From Streptomyces noursei (GTDB lineage Bacteria > Actinomycetota > Actinomycetes > Streptomycetales > Streptomycetaceae): a DNA stretch of 64,000 bases. The stretch covers positions 192,759 to 256,758 of the forward strand of contig NZ_LWBU01000179.1 of NCBI RefSeq assembly GCF_001646665.1. The letters are read 5' to 3'. Shown piece by piece: positions 36,505 to 44,029 of this stretch (the first letter of the stretch is position 1; each line of letters starts with the position of its first letter). Below the pieces are notes generated by a model, which saw only the letters and a list, made by a program, of their open reading frames with translations, ran no database searches and was not told the DNA's origin. Made by a program: the position numbers and the translations under genes.

Positions 36505-37860
36505 TCAGGCGGTGACCGGCACGGTCACCTTCTGCTCCGCCTCGCGCACGCCGTACCCGTCCTCGTCGTCCTCGTCGATGGGGGACGGGGACGCCGCGTT
36601 GTACGCGTCGAGGTCGAGGATCTTCTCGCGGGCCGCGACGACCACCGGGACGAGCGCCTGGCCGGCGACGTTCGTGGCGGTGCGCATCATGTCCAGGATC
36701 GGGTCGATCGCCATGAGCAGGCCGACACCCTCCAGCGGGAGGCCCAGCGTGGACAGGGTCAGCGTCAGCATCACCGTGGCGCCCGTCAGGCCGGCGGTGG
36801 CCGCCGAGCCGATGACCGAGACGAAGGCGATCAGCAGGTAGTCGCCGACGCCCAGCTGGACGCCGAAGATCTGGGCGATGAAGATCGCGGCGAGCGCGGG
36901 GTAGATCGCGGCGCAGCCGTCCATCTTCGTCGTGGCGCCGAACGGGACGGCGAAGGAGGTGTACTCCTTCGGCACGCCGAGACGCTCGGTGACCTTGACC
37001 GTGACCGGCATGGTGCCGACGGAGGAGCGGGAGACGAAGGCCAGCTGGATGGCGGGCCAGGCGCCCTTGAAGAAGTGGACCGGGTTGACCTTGGCCACGG
37101 TCGCCAGGAGCAGCGGGTAGACGCCGAACAGGACCAGGGCGCAGCCGATGTAGACGTCGGCGGTGAAGGTGGCGTACTTGCCGATGAGGTCCCAGCCGTA
37201 GTCGGCGATGGCGTAGCCGATGAGGCCGACGGTGCCGATCGGGGCGAGGCGGATGACCCACCACAGGGCCTTCTGGAGCAGCTCCAGGACCGACTCGCTG
37301 AGGGTGAGGATGGGCTGGGCCTTCTCCCCGAGCTTCAGGGCGGCGACGCCGGCGACGGCGGCCATGAAGACGATCTGGAGGACGTTCAGTTCGGTGAACG
37401 GCGTGATGACGTCGGTCGGGACGATGCCGGTGAGGAAGTCCAGCCAGGAGCCGGCGTTCTCGGGCTTCTCGCCGTCCTTCGGGGTGAGGCCGGTGCCGGC
37501 GCCGGGGTCGGTGAGCAGGCCGATCGCGAGGCCGATGGCGACGGCGATCAGCGACGTGATCATGAACCAGAGCAGGGTCCGGGTCGCCAGCCGGGCGGCG
37601 TTGTTGACCTTGCGCAGGTTGGTGATGGACACCAGGATCGCGAAGAAGACGAGCGGCGCGACGGCCAGCTTCAGCAGCTGGACGAAGATGTGGCCCACCT
37701 TGTCCAGGGTGGTGTACAGCCACTGCACGTCATAGGTGCGGGTGACCCAGCCGAGGACGACGCCGAGCACCAGACCGGCGACGATCTGGGCCCAGAAGGG
37801 CACCTTCGGTATGCGGGAGGTGCGCGGGGCGGGGGCTTCGGTGCTCGCGGACGCGGACAC
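36505..37860 (-). CDS. DAACS-family cation symporter (dicarboxylate or cystine type)
   Basis: A 451-residue secondary transporter of the dicarboxylate/amino acid:cation symporter family. Family features include the serine-rich re-entrant loop SRSSVGTMPVT near residue 275, GATTKMDGCAAIYPALAAIF near 308-327, and GLPLEGVGLLMAIDPILDMMRTATNVAGQAL near 380-410. GTG at 37860 is favoured over the GTG two codons earlier by GGAG spacing (7 bases versus 1). The cysteine-rich leader peptide upstream hints at a sulfur compound such as cystine, but the family also imports glutamate, succinate or malate. Confidence 0.88.
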   Translation of the reverse strand: MSASASTEAPAPRTSRIPKVPFWAQIVAGLVLGVVLGWVTRTYDVQWLYTTLDKVGHIFVQLLKLAVAPLVFFAILVSITNLRKVNNAARLATRTLLWFMITSLIAVAIGLAIGLLTDPGAGTGLTPKDGEKPENAGSWLDFLTGIVPTDVITPFTELNVLQIVFMAAVAGVAALKLGEKAQPILTLSESVLELLQKALWWVIRLAPIGTVGLIGYAIADYGWDLIGKYATFTADVYIGCALVLFGVYPLLLATVAKVNPVHFFKGAWPAIQLAFVSRSSVGTMPVTVKVTERLGVPKEYTSFAVPFGATTKMDGCAAIYPALAAIFIAQIFGVQLGVGDYLLIAFVSVIGSAATAGLTGATVMLTLTLSTLGLPLEGVGLLMAIDPILDMMRTATNVAGQALVPVVVAAREKILDLDAYNAASPSPIDEDDEDGYGVREAEQKVTVPVTA

Positions 37861-37950
37861 GGACACACTCCAGTGGTACGTATCGGGGGGAATACGGGAC
37901 GAGGGGTGCGGCGCACGCGCCTTTCGGCGGCGCCGCTGCATGATGCCGGG

Positions 37951-38061
37951 TCAGACTGCGCGGCAACAGACCGCGGACATACAGCGGCAGAGGTCGACAT
38001 GCAGGCGCGCCACGAGCGGGATGCTCATGGCGTCGGCACGGAGGCGCACTGCTGTCGTCAC
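37951..38061 (-). CDS. Cysteine-rich leader peptide upstream of the DAACS symporter
   Basis: A 36-codon frame from GTG at 38061, or 25 codons from ATG at 38028, ending RLHVDLCRCMSAVCCRAV. It carries four cysteines in the last twelve residues (C-R-C and C-C) and the R-x-H-V-D-L core of actinobacterial leader peptides found before sulfur genes. The GTG lies 7 bases after a good -10, so the mRNA may be leaderless. Below the stop, two mutually exclusive stems (37909-37914 with 37930-37935; 37917-37921 with 37929-37933) could form an attenuator. Confidence 0.65.
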   Translation of the reverse strand: MTTAVRLRADAMSIPLVARLHVDLCRCMSAVCCRAV

Positions 38062-38068
38062 GCCGGAT

Positions 38069-38098
38069 ACGTTAACACTTGAACTTTGAGGAACCCAA
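38069..38098 (-). promoter_or_regulatory. Predicted promoter of the leader peptide and symporter
   Basis: On the minus strand, -35 TTGGGT (38093-38098) and -10 TAACGT (38069-38074) are separated by 18 bases. The -10 ends 7 bases before the GTG of the leader frame, the spacing of a leaderless start. Position seen; activity inferred. Confidence 0.5.
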
Positions 38099-38134
38099 AG
38101 CACTTCTTTGGGGTGCGCGGGCCCGGGAACGGCA

Positions 38135-38172
38135 ACACCCCCGTGCCGGGCGGAGCTTCGGCACGGGGGTGT
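38135..38172. terminator. Strong hairpin terminator after the DUF4229 gene
   Basis: ACACCCCCGTGCCG (38135-38148) pairs perfectly over 14 bp with 38159-38172 around a 10-base loop. It lies 20 bases after the DUF4229 stop on the minus strand and also insulates the symporter promoter. Confidence 0.8.
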
Positions 38173-38191
38173 CGGCGGGGCGTGAGCCGTC

Positions 38192-38491
38192 TCACTGCAC
38201 GGCGCGGTCCTCGCGGGCGCGGTTGGCCTCCAGGCGGGCCTTGGCGGTGTCGACCTTCTCGACGATCTGCGCGGACATCGCGTCACGCTGCTTGCGCAGC
38301 AGGACGAAGCTGAGGGGCGCCGAGATCACGATGGACAGGAGCAGCACCCACAGGAGGTTGGAGTTGCCCAGGCCGCGCGGCAGTGCGCCCACGTACACGA
38401 GACCCCACAGGACCAGGAAGCAGCCGGCGAAGACGCCGAGACGCATCAGGGTGTAGCGGATCGTGGCGCTCGTGCGGGCGGCAGCGGACAC
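38192..38491 (-). CDS. DUF4229 small membrane protein
   Basis: A 99-residue protein with two membrane helices (about residues 14-36 and 44-64; MRLGVFAGCFLVLWGLVYV and LLWVLLLSIVISAPLSFVLL) and a charged helical tail VEKVDTAKARLEANRARED. The pattern matches the actinobacterial DUF4229 family, widely conserved and of unknown role. It is a lone gene with its own terminator. Confidence 0.85.
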   Translation of the reverse strand: MSAAARTSATIRYTLMRLGVFAGCFLVLWGLVYVGALPRGLGNSNLLWVLLLSIVISAPLSFVLLRKQRDAMSAQIVEKVDTAKARLEANRAREDRAVQ

Positions 38492-38568
38492 GGCGGGGCC
38501 TTCTTCCTTCGTATTCCTTCGTACGGCGTTCCTGCCCGTCTAGTGAAGCACGTGACGAATCGATCAAT

Positions 38569-39096
38569 TCAGGGGGTGAGCGGCAGATACATGATGATGT
38601 CGTCCCGGTCGTCGCCGTCGGCGACGCGGATCGCGTCCGGGACCCGTCCGACCTCCTTGTACCCGCACGAGGCGTAGAACCGGTCGACGCCGGTGCCGCC
38701 GCGGCAGGTGAGCCGGATCGCGTCGATGCCGTCGAGGCCGCGCACCGCCGCCTCCGTGGCGGCCATGAGGTCGCGCCCGTACCCCTTGCCCTGGTGGCGG
38801 GGGTGCACCATCACGGTGTAGAGCCACACCCAGTGCCGCATGAGGCGGTGCGTGTTGTGGGTGATGAAGGCCGTGGCGGCGACGGCGCCGTCCTCGTCGC
38901 GGCCGACGAGGAGGCGGGTGCGGCCCTCGGCGACGGCGGTGAGGTGCTTGACCCACTCCGGGCGGATGTCGTCGGGGGTCACGGGCGGGACGAAGCCGAC
39001 GGAGCCGCCCGCGTTGGAGACGTCCGTCCACAGGGTGAGGACGCCGTCACGGAGGGCGGGGTCGATCCGCGGATCCAGTTCGAAGGTCAACGGCAT
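38569..39096 (-). CDS. GNAT-family N-acetyltransferase
   Basis: A 175-residue acetyltransferase starting MPLTFELDPRIDPAL. The acetyl-CoA loop is in VMVHPRHQGKGYGRDLMAATE (R-x-x-G-x-G/A) near residue 104; DRFYASCGYKEVGR near 147 is the usual last helix and strand. A longer upstream frame was rejected since it is Pro/Gly/Arg noise. Acceptor unknown. Confidence 0.83.
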   Translation of the reverse strand: MPLTFELDPRIDPALRDGVLTLWTDVSNAGGSVGFVPPVTPDDIRPEWVKHLTAVAEGRTRLLVGRDEDGAVAATAFITHNTHRLMRHWVWLYTVMVHPRHQGKGYGRDLMAATEAAVRGLDGIDAIRLTCRGGTGVDRFYASCGYKEVGRVPDAIRVADGDDRDDIIMYLPLTP

Positions 39097-39244
39097 GCGT
39101 TCGACGATAAGGGGCTCGGCGCAGCGCCCGCGCGGCCATCCGCAGGTCGGACACCATGCCCCCGTAGACCGCGTCCCGGTCGCCGGCGCAGGGCTCGGCG
39201 GTGCAGGCGTCCTCGGGGGCGGCGGCCCCGTCACGGCCGGTCAT
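39047..39244 (-). CDS. Possible small hypothetical protein between mqnE and the acetyltransferase
   Basis: A 65-codon frame whose middle reads YGGMVSDLRMAARALRRAP, an amphipathic-helix-like stretch. It overlaps the acetyltransferase start by 50 bases. Against it: its ATG abuts a strong hairpin at 39245-39270 that would hide a ribosome site, and no domain is recognised. Kept as a low-confidence call. Confidence 0.25.
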   Translation of the reverse strand: MTGRDGAAAPEDACTAEPCAGDRDAVYGGMVSDLRMAARALRRAPYRRTHAVDLRTGSADRPRPP

Positions 39245-39270
39245 GCGCCCCGGGTACCCGCCCGGGGCGC
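39245..39270. terminator. Hairpin terminator after mqnE
   Basis: GCGCCCCGGG (39245-39254) and CCCGGGGCGC (39261-39270) form a perfect 10-bp stem with a 6-base loop, 17 bases after the mqnE stop on the minus strand. Confidence 0.75.
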
Positions 39271-39286
39271 CGAACCCACCTCCGTG

Positions 39287-40450
39287 TCAGACGCGCATGG
39301 GCTGCGGCGACTCCCGGCGGTCGGCCTCGGGGCCCGGGTACTCGCGGATGATCTCGTAGCGGGTGTTGCGCTCCACGGGGCGGAAGCCCGCGTCCCGGAT
39401 CAGCTCCAGCAGGTCCTCGCGGCCCAGCTTGTTGGGCGTGCCGTAGTTGTCCGCGTCGTGCGTGATCTTGTACTCGACGACCGAGCCGTCCATGTCGTCG
39501 GCGCCGTGCTGGAGGGCGAGCTGGGCGGTCTGCACACCGTGCATGACCCAGAACACCTTGACGTGCTGGATGTTGTCGAACAGCAGCCGCGAGACCGCGA
39601 AGGTCTTCAGCGCCTCGGCGCCCGTCGCCATCGTCGTCCGCGCCTGGAGCCGGTTGCGGACCTTGCCGTCCTGCATGTCCACGAAGTCGTGCTGGTAGCG
39701 GAGCGGGATGAAGACCTGGAAGCCGCCGGTCTCGTCCTGGAGCTCCCGCAGCCGCAGCACGTGGTCCACGCGGTGGCGCGGCTCCTCGATGTGGCCGTAC
39801 AGCATCGTGCAGGGGGTCTTCAGACCCTTCTCGTGCGCGAGGCGGTGGATGCGGGACCAGTCCTCCCAGTGGGTCCGGTGGTCCACGATGTGCTGGCGGA
39901 CCTCCCAGTCGAAGATCTCCGCGCCGCCGCCGGTCAGCGACTCCAGGCCCGCCTCGATCAGCTCGTCGAGGATCTCGGAGGCGGACAGCCCGGAGATCGT
40001 CTCGAAGTGGTGGATCTCGGTGGCGGTGAAGGCCTTGAGGGAGACGTTCGGCAGGGCCTTCTTCAGCTCGCTGAGCGACCGGGGGTAGTAGCGCCACGGC
40101 AGGTTGGGGTGGAGCCCGTTGACGATGTGCAGCTCGGTGAGGTTCTCGTTCTCCATCGCCTTGGCGAGGCGGACGGCCTCCTCGATGCGCATGGTGTACG
40201 CGTCCTTCTCGCCCGGCTTGCGCTGGAACGAGCAGTAGGCGCACGAGGCGGTGCACACGTTCGTCATGTTCAGGTGCCGGTTGACGTTGAAGTGGACGAC
40301 GTCACCGTTCTTGCGCGTGCGCACCTCGTGGGCGAGGCCGCCGAGCCAGGCCAGGTCGTCCGACTCGTAGAGGGCGATGCCGTCCTCGCGGGTCAGCCGC
40401 TCCCCGGACCGGACCTTCTCTTCCAGCTCGCGCTTGAGCCCCGCGTCCAT
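39287..40450 (-). CDS. mqnE: Aminofutalosine synthase (radical SAM)
   Basis: A 387-residue radical-SAM enzyme that joins 3-enolpyruvoylbenzoate and SAM-derived adenosyl to give aminofutalosine. The cluster motif is C66-x3-C70-x2-C73 (NMTNVCTASCAYCSFQRKPG). ELHIVNGLHPNLPWRYYPRSL and GADDMDGSVVEYKITHDADNYGTPN separate it from MqnC. It acts between MqnA and the later MqnC step, both encoded elsewhere in this window. Confidence 0.95.
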   Translation of the reverse strand: MDAGLKRELEEKVRSGERLTREDGIALYESDDLAWLGGLAHEVRTRKNGDVVHFNVNRHLNMTNVCTASCAYCSFQRKPGEKDAYTMRIEEAVRLAKAMENENLTELHIVNGLHPNLPWRYYPRSLSELKKALPNVSLKAFTATEIHHFETISGLSASEILDELIEAGLESLTGGGAEIFDWEVRQHIVDHRTHWEDWSRIHRLAHEKGLKTPCTMLYGHIEEPRHRVDHVLRLRELQDETGGFQVFIPLRYQHDFVDMQDGKVRNRLQARTTMATGAEALKTFAVSRLLFDNIQHVKVFWVMHGVQTAQLALQHGADDMDGSVVEYKITHDADNYGTPNKLGREDLLELIRDAGFRPVERNTRYEIIREYPGPEADRRESPQPMRV

Positions 40451-40520
40451 GGCAGGCCGCCTCCCATACGTGTGTCAATCGGGCTCCACCACCGTACTCC
40501 CCCGTTTTCGGGGGGCGGCG

Positions 40521-40976
40521 TCAGCCCTCCTCCGGCAGGTCGCCGACCCGGTTCTCCCACTTCGTCGACAGCACGATGGTCGTCCGCGTGCGGGAGACGC
40601 CCTTGGTGCCGGAGAGCCGGCGGATGGTCTTCTCCAGGCCGTCCACGTCGCTGGCCCGCACCTTGAGCATGAAGGAGTCGTCACCGGCGATGAACCAGCA
40701 GTCCTCGATCTCCGCGAGGTCCTTCAGCCGGCGGGCCACGTCCTCGTGGTCGGCGGCGTCGGAGAGGGAGATGCCGATCAGCGCGGTGACGCCGAGGCCG
40801 AGGGAGGCGGAGTCGACGGTGGCGCGGTAGCCGGTGATGACGCCCGCCGCCTCCAGTCGGTTGATCCGGTCGGTGACGGAGGGCCCGGAGAGCCCGACGA
40901 GGCGGCCGAGCTCTGCGTACGAGGCCCTGCCGTTCTCACGCAGGGCCTGGATGAGCTGCCTATCCACGGCGTCCAT
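40521..40976 (-). CDS. Lrp/AsnC-family transcriptional regulator
   Basis: A 151-residue regulator: winged HTH at residues 1-55 (MDAVDRQLIQALRENGRASYAELGRLVGLSGPSVTDRINRLE) and a RAM/AsnC ligand domain after residue 65 with GDDSFMLKVRA. I prefer ATG at 40976 because GGAAGG lies 10 bases upstream; an ATG six codons earlier has no ribosome site. It sits between mqnE and mqnM, both on the same strand, so it may report amino-acid state to menaquinone genes, but that is a guess. Confidence 0.9.
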   Translation of the reverse strand: MDAVDRQLIQALRENGRASYAELGRLVGLSGPSVTDRINRLEAAGVITGYRATVDSASLGLGVTALIGISLSDAADHEDVARRLKDLAEIEDCWFIAGDDSFMLKVRASDVDGLEKTIRRLSGTKGVSRTRTTIVLSTKWENRVGDLPEEG

Positions 40977-41035
40977 ATACCTGAAGCCTTCCATTGTTCA
41001 GCAACACAACGCGTTAAATTGTAGAAACAAAGGCA

Positions 41036-41055
41036 CACAGGGACGATGTCCTGTG
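41036..41055. promoter_or_regulatory. Inverted repeat upstream of the Lrp gene
   Basis: CACAGG and CCTGTG are 8 bases apart (GACGATGT), about 60 bases before the Lrp start and just above a good -10 (TACAAT on the minus strand, 41018-41023). The place suits an autoregulatory operator. Confidence 0.4.
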
Positions 41056-41095
41056 AATCTTTCACGTGATCAAAAATGGTCCCTCAGGAGACGAC

Positions 41096-41117
41096 CCTCA
41101 TCGTGTACACGATGAGG
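41096..41117. repeat. Perfect 22-bp palindrome downstream of mqnM
   Basis: The two 11-base arms (CCTCATCGTGT and its exact complement) are continuous, with no loop. It lies between the mqnM stop (41231) and the Lrp start. It could be a regulator site or a hairpin of 9 bp with a GTAC loop. Confidence 0.55.
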
Positions 41118-41189
41118 ACGGCCCGCGCCCACATGCGCGCTCTGCCGGAGCCGGCCGACCGCCCGCGTGCACGGCACCGGACGCCACCG

Positions 41190-41216
41190 CCGGGTCCGCC
41201 CGCCGGGCGGACCCGG
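41190..41216. terminator. Hairpin terminator after mqnM
   Basis: CCGGGTCCGCCCG (41190-41202) and CGGGCGGACCCGG (41204-41216) are perfect complements separated by one base, giving a 12-bp stem, 15 bases after the mqnM stop on the minus strand. Confidence 0.7.
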
Positions 41217-41230
41217 TGTCCCGGGGACGC

Positions 41231-41908
41231 TCACCGGTCGCCACGCGAGCCCCCGCCCAGCTCCCCCTCCCAGCGGCGGTACAGCCGGTGCGGCACGCCC
41301 GCCGCGTCCAGCACCCGCCCGGCGACGAAGTCGACCAGGTCCTGGATGTGGGTCGCGCCCGCGTAGAAGGCCGGGGACGCGGGCAGCACCACCGCGCCCG
41401 CCTCGTCCAGCGCCACCAGCTGCCTGAGCGTCTGGCCGCCCAGCGGGGTCTCCCGGACCGCCACCACCAGGGGGCGCCGCTCCTTCAGCGTGACGCTCGC
41501 CGCCCGCTGGAGCAGGTCCTTCGACAGGCCGAGCGCCACCCCCGCCACGCACGCGGTGGACGCGGGCACGATCAGCATCCCCTTGACGGGGTACGACCCC
41601 GACGACGGACCGGCCGCGAGGTCGCCCGCCGCCCAGTGCCGCACGTCCGACAGGTCCACCCGGAACGTCCCGGGCTTCCCGTCCGCGCCCCGCGCCAGCC
41701 ACTCGGCGAGGTCCTCGCGCCAGTGCGCGTCGCGGAACGCGATCCCGGTCTCGTCGAGCAGCGTCAGCCGCGACGCCCGGGACACCACCAGATCGACGCT
41801 CTCCCCGGCAGCGAGCAGCCCGCGCAGCACGGCGGCGGCGTACGGGGTCCCCGACGCCCCCGACACCCCGACGACCCACGGACGACGCTGCGTTTCTCCC
41901 GGCTCCAC
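41231..41908 (-). CDS. mqnM: UbiX-like flavin prenyltransferase of the futalosine pathway
   Basis: A 225-residue flavoprotein that prenylates FMN to make the cofactor of its UbiD partner. The FMN loop is VVGVSGASGTPYAAAVLRGL near residue 12 and the second signature is VPASTACVAGVALGLSKDLLQRAASVTLKERRPLVVAVRETPL. GTG at 41908 opens the conserved fold but has only a weak ribosome site. The UbiA and UbiD partners lie just beyond the rhomboid gene. It is divergent from the rhomboid. Confidence 0.9.
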   Translation of the reverse strand: MEPGETQRRPWVVGVSGASGTPYAAAVLRGLLAAGESVDLVVSRASRLTLLDETGIAFRDAHWREDLAEWLARGADGKPGTFRVDLSDVRHWAAGDLAAGPSSGSYPVKGMLIVPASTACVAGVALGLSKDLLQRAASVTLKERRPLVVAVRETPLGGQTLRQLVALDEAGAVVLPASPAFYAGATHIQDLVDFVAGRVLDAAGVPHRLYRRWEGELGGGSRGDR

Positions 41909-42031
41909 GCCGCTGAGCCTATCCGGCCGGACCCGTGGCGAACCGGCCGGTACGGAACCGAGCGGGGCGCCCCGGGCGTTTGCAGGGGGAAGAGGCGCGC
42001 GTCCGGGCGCGCGACACCACAGGGGGCCGCC

Positions 42032-42649
42032 ATGGCGGGTACGACGAGCAGCGGGACCACCGGCCGCACCGGCGCCGGCCGGGTGAAGGCCGCCGCCGCG
42101 CTGATGGGCGCGTGGGTGGCCCTGCTGTGGCTGCTGGAGGGCGTCGACCTGCTGACCGGCCACGCCCTCGACGCGTACGGCGTCTCGCCGCGCGAGGTGG
42201 CCGAGCTGCGCGACCTCGTCCCGGCCGCGTTCCTGCACTTCGGCTTCGGCCACGTGGCGGCGAACACCGTGCCCCTGCTGGTGTTCGGCTTCCTCGCCGC
42301 GCTCGGCGGCGTCCGCCGCTTCCTGGCCGTGGCCGCGCTGATCGTGGTCGTCGACGGGCTGGGCGTCTGGCTGGTCTCCCCGGCGTACAGCGTCACCGCG
42401 GGCGCCTCCGGGCTGATCTTCGGCCTCTTCGGCTACCTGCTGGTGCGCGGCTTCGTGGACCGCAAGCCGGCCGACATCGTGGTCGGCCTGCTGATCGGCG
42501 CCGTCTGGGGCGGCACCATCCTGCTGGGCATAACGCCCACCCAGTCCGGCGTCAGCTGGCAGGGCCACCTGTTCGGCCTGCTCGCGGGCGTGGCGGCGGC
42601 CTTCGTCTTCCGCCGCCGGCCGCGCGGGGCCGCCGCCCTCACACCGTGA
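42032..42649 (+). CDS. Rhomboid-family intramembrane serine protease
   Basis: A 205-residue membrane protein with six helices. Catalytic serine is S126 in TAGASGLIFGLFGY (G-x-S-G) and catalytic histidine H179 in WQGHLFGLLAG. The conserved FLHFGFGHVAANTVPLL is at 67-83. ATG at 42032 was preferred. It interrupts the mqn cluster on the opposite strand and overlaps the mqnP 3' end by 11 bases. Substrate unknown. Confidence 0.9.
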   Translation: MAGTTSSGTTGRTGAGRVKAAAALMGAWVALLWLLEGVDLLTGHALDAYGVSPREVAELRDLVPAAFLHFGFGHVAANTVPLLVFGFLAALGGVRRFLAVAALIVVVDGLGVWLVSPAYSVTAGASGLIFGLFGYLLVRGFVDRKPADIVVGLLIGAVWGGTILLGITPTQSGVSWQGHLFGLLAGVAAAFVFRRRPRGAAALTP

Positions 42650-43562
42650 GGCCGCGCACCACCAGGTCGGTCAGCGCGCAGACGAACAGCGCGACGCCGA
42701 TGAAGCCGTTCGTGGTGAAGAACGCCCGGTTCAGCCGCGACAGGTCGTGCGGGCGCACGATCGTGTGCTCGTAGACGAAGGCGGCGGCGACGACCACCAG
42801 ACCGGCCCAGAAGAACCCGCCCGCGTCCGTGGCCACGGCGTACCAGACCAGCAGCGCGGTGGTGACGACGTGGCAGGCCCGGGCGCCGTGCAGCGCCGCG
42901 GGGACGCCGAAGCGGGCGGGGACGGACTTCACCCCGTGGGCGCGGTCCGCCCGGACGTCCTGGCAGGCGAAGATCAGGTCGAAGCCGCCGATCCACACGC
43001 CCACCGCGAGCCCCAGCACCACCGCGTCCCACGACCAGGACCCGGTGACCGCGATCCACGCGCCGACCGGGCCCATCGCCTGCGCCAGGCCCAGGATGGC
43101 GTGCGGGAAGTCCGTGAACCGCTTGCCGTACGGGTAGACCACCATCGGTACGACGGCGACCGGCGCGAGCACCAGGCACAGCGGGTTCAGCAGGGCGGCC
43201 GCGCCGAGGAACGCCACCAGCGCCACCAGCGCCCCGGTCCAGGCGGTGCGGACCGACACCGCGCCGGTGACCAGCTCGCGCCCGGCCGTGCGGGGGTTGC
43301 GCGCGTCGATCTCCCGGTCGATGATCCGGTTGCAGGCCATCGCGAAGGTGCGCAGGCCGACCATCGCGACGGTGACCAGCAGCAGCTCCAGCCAGTGGAC
43401 GGTCCGGTCGTCCTGGTACATCGCGGTGAGCGAGGCGATGTACGCGAAGGGCAGCGCGAAGACGGAGTGCTCGATGAGCACCAGCCGCAGGAAGGCCTTC
43501 ACCTTCCCGGCCGGTCGCGGGGCCGGGCCGGAGCCCACCACCCCGTCGGCGGTCGTCATCAT
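42639..43562 (-). CDS. mqnP: UbiA-like prenyltransferase of the futalosine pathway
   Basis: A 307-residue membrane enzyme that attaches the polyprenyl chain to 1,4-dihydroxy-6-naphthoate. The first Asp-rich motif is NRIIDREIDARNPRTAGRE near residue 80 and the second is DLIFACQDVRADRAHGVKSVPARFG near 195-220. About eight membrane helices. ATG at 43562 overlaps the preceding stop (ATGATGA); the second ATG one codon on is equally possible. Confidence 0.93.
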   Translation of the reverse strand: MMTTADGVVGSGPAPRPAGKVKAFLRLVLIEHSVFALPFAYIASLTAMYQDDRTVHWLELLLVTVAMVGLRTFAMACNRIIDREIDARNPRTAGRELVTGAVSVRTAWTGALVALVAFLGAAALLNPLCLVLAPVAVVPMVVYPYGKRFTDFPHAILGLAQAMGPVGAWIAVTGSWSWDAVVLGLAVGVWIGGFDLIFACQDVRADRAHGVKSVPARFGVPAALHGARACHVVTTALLVWYAVATDAGGFFWAGLVVVAAAFVYEHTIVRPHDLSRLNRAFFTTNGFIGVALFVCALTDLVVRGLTV

Positions 43563-44029
43563 GCGAGGCTCCCGAGGAACGCGTCGATGTCGGCCAGCAC
43601 ACCGGCGACGGGCAGCGGACCGGTCTCGACGGTCAGCGCGGACTCCGGGGCGTCGGGCGGCGTGACGTGCGCCGTGAAGGCGTAGGCGGCCGCGCCGGCC
43701 GGGCGGGCGTCCAGGCGCAGCACCGCGCCCCCGTCGACGGTGAACGGCCCGGAGGCGGCGGTGAGCCCGTCGCGCAGCCGCTCGGCGAAGCCGGCGGGCT
43801 CGCTGTCGCGCACGCCCGGCAGCTCGAACCCGTCCCCTTCGCCGCCGCTCTCGACCAGGACCGCCCACAGGTCGCCGGGGCCGGCGAACTCCTCGGGCGG
43901 GACGCCCGCCTCCCGGGCCGCGAGCCGGACGCCCTCGTCGGCGGGGTCGAGGGCGGGCCGCACCAGGGCCACGTAGTCGGTGTCGGTCCCGACGAAGAGG
44001 GCGGGGCCGCCCGGGGGAACGGTGCTCAC
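43559..44029 (-). CDS. Conserved hypothetical protein between mqnP and mqnL
   Basis: A 156-residue acidic, soluble protein with no domain I recognise. It starts GTG at 44029, overlapping the mqnL stop (GTGA), and its stop overlaps the mqnP start, so it is locked in a translationally coupled trio. Its sequence alternates short hydrophobic strands and acidic loops (PALFVGTDTDYVALVRPALDPADEGVRL; GGAVLRLDARPAG). No catalytic motif. Its place suggests a link to menaquinone. Confidence 0.75.
   Translation of the reverse strand: MSTVPPGGPALFVGTDTDYVALVRPALDPADEGVRLAAREAGVPPEEFAGPGDLWAVLVESGGEGDGFELPGVRDSEPAGFAERLRDGLTAASGPFTVDGGAVLRLDARPAGAAAYAFTAHVTPPDAPESALTVETGPLPVAGVLADIDAFLGSLA

Noticed and set aside
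38079..38456. Plus-strand frame opposite DUF4229
   Set aside because: Runs through a strong terminator and lies opposite a conserved membrane protein.
41058..41073. parS-like sequence TCTTTCACGTGATCAA
   Set aside because: Core TTTCACGTGA matches but only 12 of 16 positions fit the Streptomyces ParB site and the right arm is poor.
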